Shown here piece by piece: positions 1-6,586 of a stretch of 11,551 nt of DNA. Within the stretch, counting starts at the first letter, position 1, and each line of letters opens with the position of its first letter. Below the pieces are notes generated by a model. The model made no database searches, was not told where the DNA came from, and saw only the letters and a list, made by a program, of their open reading frames with translations. The stretch is from Candidatus Omnitrophota bacterium (GTDB taxonomy: Bacteria > Omnitrophota > Gorgyraeia > Gygaellales > Profunditerraquicolaceae). The position numbers and the translations under genes are program-made. Location of the stretch: contig JAGUWZ010000045.1 in NCBI GenBank assembly GCA_020062065.1, positions 1-11,551 of the forward strand, in the 5' to 3' direction.

Positions 1-588
1 AAAAATTTGATCTGTCCCGCCTAATTCAACATCCGCTTTTAATTGGACGGAATCATACCCTTGTAAAATCGGATAAATGAATTCCGACATATATACCGGC
101 TTATTTTTCTTTCTCCTGGAGTCGAAATCTTCGCGTTCGAACATACTATTTGCCGTAGCATGGGTTAACAACTGAGCAAACTCTAACCCTTTCATTTTGT
201 CGAACCAGTGGCTATTAAAAACAATTTTTGTTTTATTCAAATCCAATATTTTAGATACTTGCTCTTTGTAAGTTTGGGCGTTTAAAGCTATTTCTTTTGG
301 AGTAAGTTGTTTTCTTTTTTCTAATTTACCCGTAGGGTCTCCTATCTGGGCGGTAAAGTCTCCGATGAGAAAATAGACTTCGTGTCCTAAATCCTGGAAT
401 TGACGCATTTTTCTTAAAAGCACAGTATGCCCCAAATGGATATCCGCAGCTGTAGGGTCAAATCCTGCCTTAATCCGAAGAGGACGGTTCTGGCTTTTGG
501 CAAGTTCTAATTTCCTTACTAATTCCTCTTCGGAAATTATATCAACCAAGCCGCGTTTTATTATTTCTAACTGATATTTTGTGTCCAT
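1..588 (-). CDS. tyrS: Tyrosyl-tRNA synthetase, N-terminal 196 residues (runs off the window)
   Basis: Charges tRNA-Tyr with tyrosine in the cytoplasm (class I aminoacyl-tRNA synthetase). Translating minus from the ATG at 588 gives exactly 196 open codons to the window edge. Visible landmarks are GFDPTAADIHLGHTVLL at residues 42-58, whose HLGH is the class I HIGH signature, then LIGDFTAQIGDPTGK at 74-88, and near the edge DVELGGTDQ at 186-194, the tyrosine-binding segment of bacterial TyrRS. The KMSKS loop and the tRNA-binding C-terminus lie outside the window. The start fits the usual family N-terminus (an LELIKRG-like helix). No Shine-Dalgarno sequence precedes it; the upstream bases are a copy of an AGCTGA-type repeat that ends three bases before the ATG. 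The gene lies 75 nt downstream of rpsA in the same direction and is probably cotranscribed with it. Family assignment is firm. Confidence 0.95.
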   Translation of the reverse strand, partial: MDTKYQLEIIKRGLVDIISEEELVRKLELAKSQNRPLRIKAGFDPTAADIHLGHTVLLRKMRQFQDLGHEVYFLIGDFTAQIGDPTGKLEKRKQLTPKEIALNAQTYKEQVSKILDLNKTKIVFNSHWFDKMKGLEFAQLLTHATANSMFEREDFDSRRKKNKPVYMSEFIYPILQGYDSVQLKADVELGGTDQIF

Positions 589-590
589 AT

Positions 591-628
591 TTTTCAGCTT
601 TTTAGCTCTCAGCCATCAGCTTTCAGCT
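591..628. repeat. AGCTGA-family dispersed repeat upstream of tyrS
   Basis: On the minus strand this is a run of AGCTGA-like units (AGCTGAAAGCTGATGGCTGA and onward) ending three bases before the tyrS ATG. The 25-base core at 604-628 matches 6527-6551 in the proA-nadD gap with one difference (T at 622, C at 6545). Both copies also share TTTTCAGCT on the start-codon side. This copy lacks the second palindrome arm seen at nadD. It contains no Shine-Dalgarno sequence, so tyrS starts in repeat-derived sequence. Confidence 0.75.
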
Positions 629-663
629 TTTTCTTTAACCCATCTGATAACTGAAATCTCCAG

Positions 664-2214
664 TTAGACTTTTGCTGAAAGTCCAATCTTGCCCTCTTCA
701 ACATCAACTCTAGTCACCCTTACCTTAATTTTATCGCCGGGTTTTAACTGCTTTAGCTGCTCCGGCTCTATTCCATTGGAAAAGACCAATCCTTCCAAAT
801 CCTCTTCTATCTTGACGAATACACCGAAATCCGTGATACTAACCACCTCTGTTTCTAAACCGGTATCCAGCTTGTACTTCTGGGCTATTTGCGGCCAGGG
901 ATTTGGTTGTAATTGTTTTAGACCCAAAGCGATACGTTGATTTTGACTGTCCAGAGAAAGGACCATAACTTCTAGTTTCTGCCCTTTCTTCAAAATATCC
1001 GCAGGGTTTGCAATTCTCTTAGTCCAGGAAAGATCAGAGATATGAATCATTCCCTCTAAATTGCTATCTAACTCTACAAATACGCCGTACTTAGTAAAAC
1101 CTTTTACCTTGCCCAGAACCGTTGTGCCTACGGGGTATTTAAACTCAGCCTCAACCCATGGATTCTGCTCTAATTGTTTGATGCTCAAGGCAATTCTTCG
1201 GCTTGCCTTATCCACAGTTAAAATTTGGCTTTCTACCATGTCTCCGATAGCAAATACTTCATTTGGATTGCTGATCTTCTTGGTCCAGGAGATTTCAGAA
1301 ACATGGATTAATCCCTCAATCCCCTTTTCTAATTCCACAAAGACTCCGTAAGGAAGTATACTTACTACCTTGGCTTTGATTTTGTTTCCGACGGTATATT
1401 TTGTCTCTATATCCTGCCAGGGATCCGGGAATCTCTGTTTTAAGCCCAAAGAAATCTTACCGCCTTCTCTATCCAAGTTCAGCAAGATTACCTCAATTTT
1501 GTCGCCCACAGCGACTACCTCAGAAGGATGCGCTATTCTAGACCAGGACATATCGGTGATATGTAAAAGTCCATCTACGCCGCCCAAATCAATAAAGGCG
1601 CCGAAATCAGTTATAGCCTTAACTGTCCCCGGATAAATTTCTCCTGGTTTTAACTCCTGCCAGAGTTTGCCTTTTACCTCATCTTTTTCCTTACGCATCG
1701 CTTCCCGACGGGATAAAATTACCCCATACCTTAACTTGTTAATTTTGATAATCTTAAATTTAAATGTCTTGCCGATAATATCTCTATCCTGAACACCCTT
1801 GAAGGCGGAAAGTGAAGCCGGTAAAAATCCCTCTATACCCATCAGATTAACCAAAAATCCGCCTTTTACTTTCTTCAGAGGTCTTCCTTCTAAGAGGCTG
1901 CCGTCCTGTGAATGTTTAACAATAGTATCCCAACCCTGCATGCATCTTGCTTTCTCATGAGATAGAGAGATTAACCCCCTTTCGTCTTCTATGGATTGAA
2001 CAAAAAAATCAAGCTCTTTGCCTATTTCTACCTCGTCTTTATTAAATTCAGCAATCGCAACAATACCTTCGGACTTAAATCCCACATCAACCAAGACCTC
2101 TTTTGTTTTTATGGAAACAATCTTGCCTTTGACAATTTTGTTTTCCTGAATTATCTTTATACTCTCATTGTAAAGCTGCTCAAGTTCTGATTTCTTTGTC
2201 GTATTTTCTGTCAT
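664..2214 (-). CDS. rpsA: Small ribosomal subunit protein bS1, six S1 domains
   Basis: RNA-binding protein of the 30S subunit that helps unfold and recruit mRNA for translation initiation. The 516-residue product has six S1 (OB-fold) repeats at roughly residues 22-90, 105-172, 190-260, 275-347, 362-434 and 448-516. Repeats 3-5 are the most canonical, each with a FGAFIDL- or YGVFVEL-type strand, a GLLHITDMSW or GLIHVSEISW turn and a closing ISLGLKQ-type strand. Repeats 1 and 2 are divergent, as expected for the ribosome-anchoring half of S1. The length is slightly below the 557 residues of E. coli S1 because the protein stops at the end of repeat 6 with no tail. The ATG at 2214 has a strong AGGAGG ten bases upstream. 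It follows ispH by 80 nt. The ispH-rpsA pairing is conserved in many bacteria, and the two are fused in some Clostridia. Confidence 0.97.
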   Translation of the reverse strand: MTENTTKKSELEQLYNESIKIIQENKIVKGKIVSIKTKEVLVDVGFKSEGIVAIAEFNKDEVEIGKELDFFVQSIEDERGLISLSHEKARCMQGWDTIVKHSQDGSLLEGRPLKKVKGGFLVNLMGIEGFLPASLSAFKGVQDRDIIGKTFKFKIIKINKLRYGVILSRREAMRKEKDEVKGKLWQELKPGEIYPGTVKAITDFGAFIDLGGVDGLLHITDMSWSRIAHPSEVVAVGDKIEVILLNLDREGGKISLGLKQRFPDPWQDIETKYTVGNKIKAKVVSILPYGVFVELEKGIEGLIHVSEISWTKKISNPNEVFAIGDMVESQILTVDKASRRIALSIKQLEQNPWVEAEFKYPVGTTVLGKVKGFTKYGVFVELDSNLEGMIHISDLSWTKRIANPADILKKGQKLEVMVLSLDSQNQRIALGLKQLQPNPWPQIAQKYKLDTGLETEVVSITDFGVFVKIEEDLEGLVFSNGIEPEQLKQLKPGDKIKVRVTRVDVEEGKIGLSAKV

Positions 2215-2224
2215 TTTTAGCGTT

Positions 2225-2269
2225 CCTCCTCAAATGAGTAGTCCCCCCACCAGAGAAATTCCGTGGTGG
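2225..2269 (-). promoter_or_regulatory. rpsA ribosome binding site with upstream hairpin
   Basis: The minus strand carries AGGAGG at 2225-2230, ten bases before the rpsA ATG. Just upstream, TGGTGG (2247-2252 on the minus strand) and CCACCA (2264-2269) can form a six-base-pair stem around an 11-nt loop. The short CTCATTTGAG palindrome touches the Shine-Dalgarno sequence. S1 represses its own translation in E. coli through structure in its leader, so this hairpin is a candidate for similar control. That link is inference; no promoter is visible in this gap. Confidence 0.5.
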
Positions 2270-2284
2270 ACGTCTGCGAATTTG

Positions 2285-2309
2285 ACCCTTAACACTATGT
2301 GTCAAGGGT
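2285..2309 (-). other. Hairpin spanning the ispH stop codon
   Basis: Arms 2285-2295 and 2299-2309 pair over 11 positions with a 3-nt loop. In the minus-strand RNA every position pairs if one G-U is allowed. The ispH stop codon (2295-2297) sits at the loop. No U-run follows, so it does not look like an intrinsic terminator. It may stabilise the mRNA or tune read-through into rpsA. Its outer arms (AATTTGACCCT and AAGGGT on the plus strand) resemble those of the hairpin in the rplU leader. Confidence 0.5.
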
Positions 2310-3155
2310 GGCCTCTCTTATTTTCTTAACAATTGCTTTTACTAACCACTGCGGTGCGGAAGCCCCGCTTATTATACCAATATCCCGGGCATTCTTTAAT
2401 ATCTTATCCAACACCACATTGTCATGCTCAACTAAGAAGGTTTTCTTATTAACCTTGCGGCCGAGCTGCAGAAGCCTTTTAGTATTAGCGCTTGTGCCTG
2501 AGCCGATAACTAACAAAGTATCCACGACTTCTGCAAGTCTTTTCACCTCCTCCTGCCTATTGGAAGTATCAAGGCATATGGTATTAAAGATGTGTACCTG
2601 CGATAGGTTATGATTTTTTTTCAGGATCTTAGCCACTATCTTGAAAAACTCTGCCTTTGCCTGTGTGGTCTGCGAAATAATCCCGATTTTTTTATACGAA
2701 AATTCGTTTTCCTTAATCTCGTTTGTGTTTCCGATAATACGGGCGTTCGGCGCCAAATCTACAAGAGCTTTTACTTCAGGGTGAGTCCTATCTCCAACAA
2801 TAACAACCTTAAGCTTTTTTCTATAAAGTGATGCGCAGATTTTATGCACGGAAGAAACATAAGGACAGATTACATCAATAAGTTTTATTTTTTTCTTTTT
2901 GGCGAGATTTTTGATAAATCGCGGGCTGCCATGGGAAGGAAGGATTACCACCGATGAATCTTCCACATCATCCAATGAACTAACTGTAAAAAGATTTTTC
3001 TTCTCTAATCTACGGATGACTAAAGGATTATGGATAATCGAGCCATAAGAATATACTTTTCCTTTATGGCGAGTGAGTATTTTTTCAACTATGTTTATAG
3101 CGCGTTTTACCCCTGAACAAAATCCAATACCTTTGGCTAATTTAATCTTGAGCAT
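2295..3155 (-). CDS. ispH: 4-hydroxy-3-methylbut-2-enyl diphosphate reductase
   Basis: Last step of the MEP (non-mevalonate) isoprenoid pathway: reduces HMBPP to IPP and DMAPP using a [4Fe-4S] cluster. The 286-residue product has the three cluster cysteines at 13 (GIGFCSGVKRA), 97 (VICPYV) and 194 (NTICLDTSNRQ). It also has the substrate-pocket histidines at 42 (IIHNP), 75 (LPSHGSP) and 125, with the proton-relay glutamate at 127 (DRTHPEV). The GSGTSANTKRL motif lies near 218-228 and SGASAPQWLV at 263-272. All are in the family order, and the length is normal for the short bacterial form. Its ATG lies inside the 3' end of plsC (19-nt overlap) and has no clear Shine-Dalgarno sequence, so translation is probably coupled to plsC. 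The plsC-ispH-rpsA order is a common bacterial arrangement. Confidence 0.97.
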   Translation of the reverse strand: MLKIKLAKGIGFCSGVKRAINIVEKILTRHKGKVYSYGSIIHNPLVIRRLEKKNLFTVSSLDDVEDSSVVILPSHGSPRFIKNLAKKKKIKLIDVICPYVSSVHKICASLYRKKLKVVIVGDRTHPEVKALVDLAPNARIIGNTNEIKENEFSYKKIGIISQTTQAKAEFFKIVAKILKKNHNLSQVHIFNTICLDTSNRQEEVKRLAEVVDTLLVIGSGTSANTKRLLQLGRKVNKKTFLVEHDNVVLDKILKNARDIGIISGASAPQWLVKAIVKKIREATLDT

Positions 3156-3733
3156 GAAAGATGACTAATGGCTTCCATAATTTTAAAAGCAATGTCTTGA
3201 TAAGCCAGCCTCCTTTCTACAATAATTCGCTTGCCAAAATAAACAGAAATTTTATGGGGACGAATAAATTTAGCTCCCTGGGGCAGGGCAATTTCTGTTC
3301 CTCTTATAAAAGCAGGTATAACCGGCAGATTAAGTTTAGCAGCTAAAAAACCAACCCCGGCTTGAGGCGGCCCCAGTATTGTGCCATTTTGCCGCCCTCC
3401 TTCAGGAAATAAAAGCAGTGGCTGAGCGTTCTTTAGTCTACGCAGCGCTTCTTTTATAGCTCTTAAGTCAGCAGAACCCCTCTTTAAAGGAAAGACATTT
3501 AGTCTACTTAGGAGCCAGCCAAAAAAATGATGCTTAAACAATTCTTCCTTGGCCATAAAATTTAACTCTCTTGAACAAGCAACGCCTAAAACTATGGGGT
3601 CCAGATAACTTATATGGTTGCTGGCTAAAATAAATCCTCCTTCTCGGGGAATGTTGTCTACACCAAAAACTGCAAGCCGGCATAAAATCTTGAATAACAA
3701 TGTAAAAAAAATTTTGCCAATATTATAGAGCAT
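3137..3733 (-). CDS. plsC: 1-acyl-sn-glycerol-3-phosphate acyltransferase family protein
   Basis: Transfers an acyl chain to lysophosphatidic acid to make phosphatidic acid at the inner face of the cytoplasmic membrane. The 198-residue product begins with a hydrophobic, basic stretch (residues 1-24) suited to membrane attachment. It has acyltransferase block I NHISYLD at 39-45 (His and Asp catalytic), the KRGSAD region near 84-89, block III FPEGGR at 109-114 (usually FPEGTR) and LPVIPAFIRG at 136-145. I chose the ATG at 3733 because MLYNIGKIFF aligns with the usual N-terminus of cmk-operon PlsC proteins. A TTG at 3775 is in frame, with AGGGA five bases upstream, but it would add 14 residues encoded almost entirely by the dispersed repeat at 3734-3769. 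The 3' end overlaps ispH. Exact acyl specificity cannot be read from sequence. Confidence 0.9.
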   Translation of the reverse strand: MLYNIGKIFFTLLFKILCRLAVFGVDNIPREGGFILASNHISYLDPIVLGVACSRELNFMAKEELFKHHFFGWLLSRLNVFPLKRGSADLRAIKEALRRLKNAQPLLLFPEGGRQNGTILGPPQAGVGFLAAKLNLPVIPAFIRGTEIALPQGAKFIRPHKISVYFGKRIIVERRLAYQDIAFKIMEAISHLSCSRLN

Positions 3734-3802
3734 TATTGATCTTTGCAAAAATAATGAGAAGTTTTTATTTAACAAAAAGTTCCCTATTAGTTTTACAATT
3801 CT
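3734..3802. repeat. Two-part dispersed repeat, short copy, filling the phosphohexomutase-plsC gap
   Basis: The segment 3734-3769 (36 bases) is identical to 7901-7936, and 3785-3802 (18 bases) is identical to 8075-8092, in the same order and orientation. The halves are 15 nt apart here and 138 nt apart in the other copy. The repeat starts at the base before the plsC ATG and ends at the base before the phosphohexomutase stop codon, so it occupies the whole intergenic space. TTGCAAAAATAAT (3743-3755) and the reverse complement of 3786-3798 differ at two of 13 positions, giving weak terminal inverted repeats. Confidence 0.85.
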
Positions 3803-5278
3803 TTAGTATTTAGTTCCCACTGAAAAAGTGCCTTTTCCATTTAAAATTAAATTTTTTCCGAATTTAATCAGTTTTTTCGATTTATTTAAACTTCTGGACT
3901 CCGCGTATATGCGCATAATCGGCTCTGTTCCGGAGATACGCAGCATTAACCAGCTTTCATCGCTGCAAATGAATTTCAGGCCGTCTAAATCATCTATCCT
4001 GGTAACAGCTTTCCCTAAAATCTCTTTTACGTTCTTAAAGGATTCTAAACGCCTATTCCCGGTTGGTCCCAGGTTTAATTCATCTCTTAAATAATAGTAT
4101 CTGCCGAATTCCTTCTCCATATCCCTTAAAATTTCCTGCATTGATTTTTTGTGGTAAACCATCATCTCCAGTAATAAAAGACCCGCGAGTGTCCCATCTC
4201 TTTCAGGAATGTAATTCTTAAAACCTATACCACCTGCCTCTTCTCCTCCTATTAAAATGTCCTCTTTGAGCATCAACTCAGAAATATATTTAAAGCCGAC
4301 AGGAGTTTGATATAAATTTAAGCCTAATTTCCTGGTAATATTATCAATCAGGTTACTGCCGACTATTGTCTTGACCACACTGCCTGTTTCCTTACGGTCC
4401 TGGACAAGATGGAGCGTAAGTAAACCCAGAATTTTCTGGGGATTAATAAATTCTGTTTTGCCGGTAAAAGCAGCTATCCTATCAGCATCTCCATCCAGAA
4501 CCAGAGATAAATCAAATTTTTCTTTTTTCATTCTTTCAACCGTAATCTTTAAATTTTCTAAGACCGGCTCAGGCCTTAATCCCTCAAAAGAAGGATTTAT
4601 ATCAGCGCGCAGGAATTCCAGCTTTATCTTTGTATCTTTCAATACCTCGGCAATAAAACTGTTTCCACTCCCATGCATGGCATCTACCAAGACTTTGAAT
4701 CTTGCGCTTTTTAACTTCTTAAAGTCTATATAACTGCGCAAAAATCTAAGATAATCCTTAGTTAAATCCAGCTTCTTGATTTTTCCAACTTGAGCTCTTG
4801 AGGTCCCCCGCATGGCTCGGGAGGAGGGGTCGTAAGCAAAACTCCCCGCTCCCTCAATTAACTTCTCTACTTCTTTGGTAATTTCTAAACTCGCTGCACC
4901 GCCTGAGGCAGTCTTAATTTTTATGCCGTTATATTCAGCCGGATTATGGCTGGCGGTAATCACCACACCAGCTGTACATCTTCTATTTTTAACCGTAAAA
5001 CTTAAAGTTGGTGTGGGAATAACCCTGTCTGAAAGAATAACATCTATTCCATTTCGCGCCAACACTTCACTGACTAATCCGGCATATCTATCAGACATAA
5101 AACGACTATCGTAACCCACGGCTATTATCAGTTTACGCTTAGTGGTTTGCGCTCTACGGCTATAGTAACTAGCTATAGCCTGAGAAACCCGCTGGACGTT
5201 CTCAAATGTAAAATCCTCGCTGATAACCCCTCTCCATCCGTCCGTACCGAATTTAATCTCAAGACCTACACTGTACAT
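3803..5278 (-). CDS. Alpha-D-phosphohexomutase (phosphoglucomutase/phosphomannomutase family)
   Basis: Moves phosphate between C1 and C6 of a hexose through a phosphoserine enzyme; it feeds cell-envelope sugar or glycogen pathways. The 491-residue product has all four family active-site regions: KFGTDGWRG at 9-17, the phosphoserine loop TASHNP at 109-114 (Ser110), the Mg-binding loop DGDADR at 262-267, the sugar-binding GGEEAGG at 344-350, and the phosphate-binding RISGTEP at 447-453 in domain 4. Choosing between glucose-, mannose- and glucosamine-phosphate specificity is not safe from these motifs; the GEEAGG loop and overall form suit a phosphogluco/phosphomannomutase better than GlmM. The ATG at 5278 overlaps the end of rpe by 13 nt and has no good Shine-Dalgarno sequence, so coupling is likely. 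A GC-rich palindrome-like stretch at 4801-4830 encodes the SSRAMRGTS linker near residues 152-160 and looks inserted. Confidence 0.93.
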   Translation of the reverse strand: MYSVGLEIKFGTDGWRGVISEDFTFENVQRVSQAIASYYSRRAQTTKRKLIIAVGYDSRFMSDRYAGLVSEVLARNGIDVILSDRVIPTPTLSFTVKNRRCTAGVVITASHNPAEYNGIKIKTASGGAASLEITKEVEKLIEGAGSFAYDPSSRAMRGTSRAQVGKIKKLDLTKDYLRFLRSYIDFKKLKSARFKVLVDAMHGSGNSFIAEVLKDTKIKLEFLRADINPSFEGLRPEPVLENLKITVERMKKEKFDLSLVLDGDADRIAAFTGKTEFINPQKILGLLTLHLVQDRKETGSVVKTIVGSNLIDNITRKLGLNLYQTPVGFKYISELMLKEDILIGGEEAGGIGFKNYIPERDGTLAGLLLLEMMVYHKKSMQEILRDMEKEFGRYYYLRDELNLGPTGNRRLESFKNVKEILGKAVTRIDDLDGLKFICSDESWLMLRISGTEPIMRIYAESRSLNKSKKLIKFGKNLILNGKGTFSVGTKY

Positions 5279-5910
5279 TTAAGTCTGGTTATTGATTCCT
5301 TATAATCTTTTGATTTGAATATGTATGAGCCAGCTACCAAAACATTCGCTCCTGCTTTTATCACTTGCCGTGAAGTCTTTTTGTTTATCCCCCCATCAAC
5401 GGCAATATCTCCGACAAATAAACCACGCAGTTTCTTTATCTTTGGTAGAACTTCTGGCATAAAATCCTGTCCACCGAATCCCGGCTCAACTGTCATTACC
5501 AAAACAAAATCAACAAGATCAAGCATATTCTTAATTTTTATCAGGGCAGTCCCGGGATTCAAGGATACACCCAATTTTACGCCTTTTTTCTTTAGTTTTA
5601 ATTTTAAATTTTTAATTTTTAATTTTGATATTGTTTCTATATGCACTGTGAGCATATCGCTTCCTGCTGCCACAAAGGCATTGATAAATTTCTGCGGCTG
5701 TTTAATCATAAGGTGCACATCCAAAGGTAATTTAGTGGCTTTGCGTATATCCTTTACAACCAGCGGACCAATGGTGATATTAGGCACAAAATGTCCATCC
5801 ATCACATCGACGTGAATCATATCTGCGCCGCAGGATTCCACCTTTTTTATTTCCTCGCCCAGACAGGCAAAATCAGCTGATAATATCGAAGGGGCTATTT
5901 TAATTTTCAT
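5266..5910 (-). CDS. rpe: Ribulose-phosphate 3-epimerase
   Basis: Interconverts D-ribulose 5-phosphate and D-xylulose 5-phosphate in the pentose phosphate pathway; metal-dependent TIM barrel. From the ATG at 5910 the product has 214 residues, starting MKIKIAPSILSADF as the family does. Metal and catalytic residues are present: His33 and Asp35 (HVDVMDGHFVPN), His66 (DVHLM) and Asp172 (VDGGI). The VEPGFGGQ loop lies at 141-148. An in-frame TTG at 5931 overlaps the nadD stop but would add seven residues not expected in the family and has no Shine-Dalgarno sequence, so I rejected it. Residues 97-109 are almost all Lys, Leu, Ile and Asn, encoded by an AT-only repeat-like tract at about 5591-5630. 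The gene follows nadD directly and overlaps the phosphohexomutase. Confidence 0.96.
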   Translation of the reverse strand: MKIKIAPSILSADFACLGEEIKKVESCGADMIHVDVMDGHFVPNITIGPLVVKDIRKATKLPLDVHLMIKQPQKFINAFVAAGSDMLTVHIETISKLKIKNLKLKLKKKGVKLGVSLNPGTALIKIKNMLDLVDFVLVMTVEPGFGGQDFMPEVLPKIKKLRGLFVGDIAVDGGINKKTSRQVIKAGANVLVAGSYIFKSKDYKESITRLKCTV

Positions 5911-5927
5911 AGACCAGACACCGTGAT

Positions 5928-6515
5928 TCAACCGCGTAGGTTGAATTTGGTAGAGTAGAGTTTATTTTTATTAATATAATTAAATACCGCTTCAGGAACC
6001 AGATAGCGGAATGAATGTTTCTTTTTAATTGCCTTCCTTATTTCAAACGCTGAAATATCAACCGCCCTTATAGCCACTGTTTTGATATAAGAAGGAATTT
6101 TCTCTAAGGGGTATCTTGGCCTGGTGGCGACAATAAACCTGACGGCCTTCGTAACCTGTTTTAAATCCTTCCATTCATCCAGATATTTAAGCAGGTCTGA
6201 ACCTGTAATAAAATATAATTCGTCATCCGGATAGTTTTTTTTGAATTCTTTTACAGTATCAATAGTATAAGATCTGCCCTGCCTTTTTATCTCAATATCT
6301 GAGACAGAAAAATTAGGGTTTGATTTAATTGCCAATTTTACCATAGCCAGCCGGTGGAACGCAGAAGCTATCTCGCTGTTTTCTTTATGCGGCGGAAGAA
6401 ATGTCGGGACAAAGATAACCTTATCCAGCGATAATTTTTCCCTTACCTCTTCTGCCAAGATGAGATGGCCTAGATGTATGGGATTAAATGTGCCACCAAG
6501 AATACCTATTTTCAT
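5928..6515 (-). CDS. nadD: Nicotinate-nucleotide adenylyltransferase
   Basis: Adenylates nicotinate mononucleotide to deamido-NAD, the step before NAD synthetase. The 195-residue product has the nucleotidyltransferase signature GGTFNPIHLGH at 7-17, PPHK at 41-44, SYTIDTV at 82-88, FITGSDLL at 102-109 and a C-terminal ISAFEIRKAI segment at 154-163 followed by YLVPEAVFNYI. The family usually has ISST or ISAT before xIR, so the Phe at 157 is a mild deviation. Length is normal. The ATG at 6515 is preceded directly by an AGCTGA-type repeat, with no recognisable Shine-Dalgarno sequence. It follows proA, as in many bacteria where obgE-proB-proA-nadD are linked, but rsfS, often next in line, is replaced by rpe. 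Confidence 0.96.
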   Translation of the reverse strand: MKIGILGGTFNPIHLGHLILAEEVREKLSLDKVIFVPTFLPPHKENSEIASAFHRLAMVKLAIKSNPNFSVSDIEIKRQGRSYTIDTVKEFKKNYPDDELYFITGSDLLKYLDEWKDLKQVTKAVRFIVATRPRYPLEKIPSYIKTVAIRAVDISAFEIRKAIKKKHSFRYLVPEAVFNYINKNKLYSTKFNLRG

Positions 6516-6586
6516 TTTCAGCTATCAGCTCTCAGCCATCAGCTCTCAGCTGATGGCTGAGAGCTTAAAGACTAAAAAAGCTGAAA
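6516..6586. repeat. AGCTGA-family palindromic repeat filling the proA-nadD gap
   Basis: Arms 6527-6544 and 6548-6565 (AGCTCTCAGCCATCAGCT and its complement) form a perfect 18-bp inverted repeat with a 3-nt loop. An outer 8-bp pair, 6516-6523 with 6579-6586, closes the element. These ends abut the nadD ATG on one side and the proA stop codon on the other. No U-run follows on either strand, so it is not a standard terminator. The left half recurs before tyrS. It is best described as a REP-like dispersed palindrome. Confidence 0.88.

Noticed and set aside
648..666. TAACTG/CAGTTA six-base inverted repeat across the rpsA stop
   Set aside because: It is short and AT-rich, with no U-run, so probably chance.
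3734..3775. N-terminal extension of plsC from a TTG at 3775 with AGGGA upstream
   Set aside because: The extra residues are encoded by a dispersed repeat also found in non-coding DNA, and homologues start at the MLY residues. It is kept only as an alternative start.
5911..5931. rpe starting at TTG 5931 overlapping the nadD stop
   Set aside because: It adds seven residues before the canonical MKIxIAPSILSADF start and has no Shine-Dalgarno sequence.
6516..6586. Intrinsic terminator between proA and nadD
   Set aside because: The stem is strong, but no U-run follows on either strand, and related sequence recurs before tyrS.
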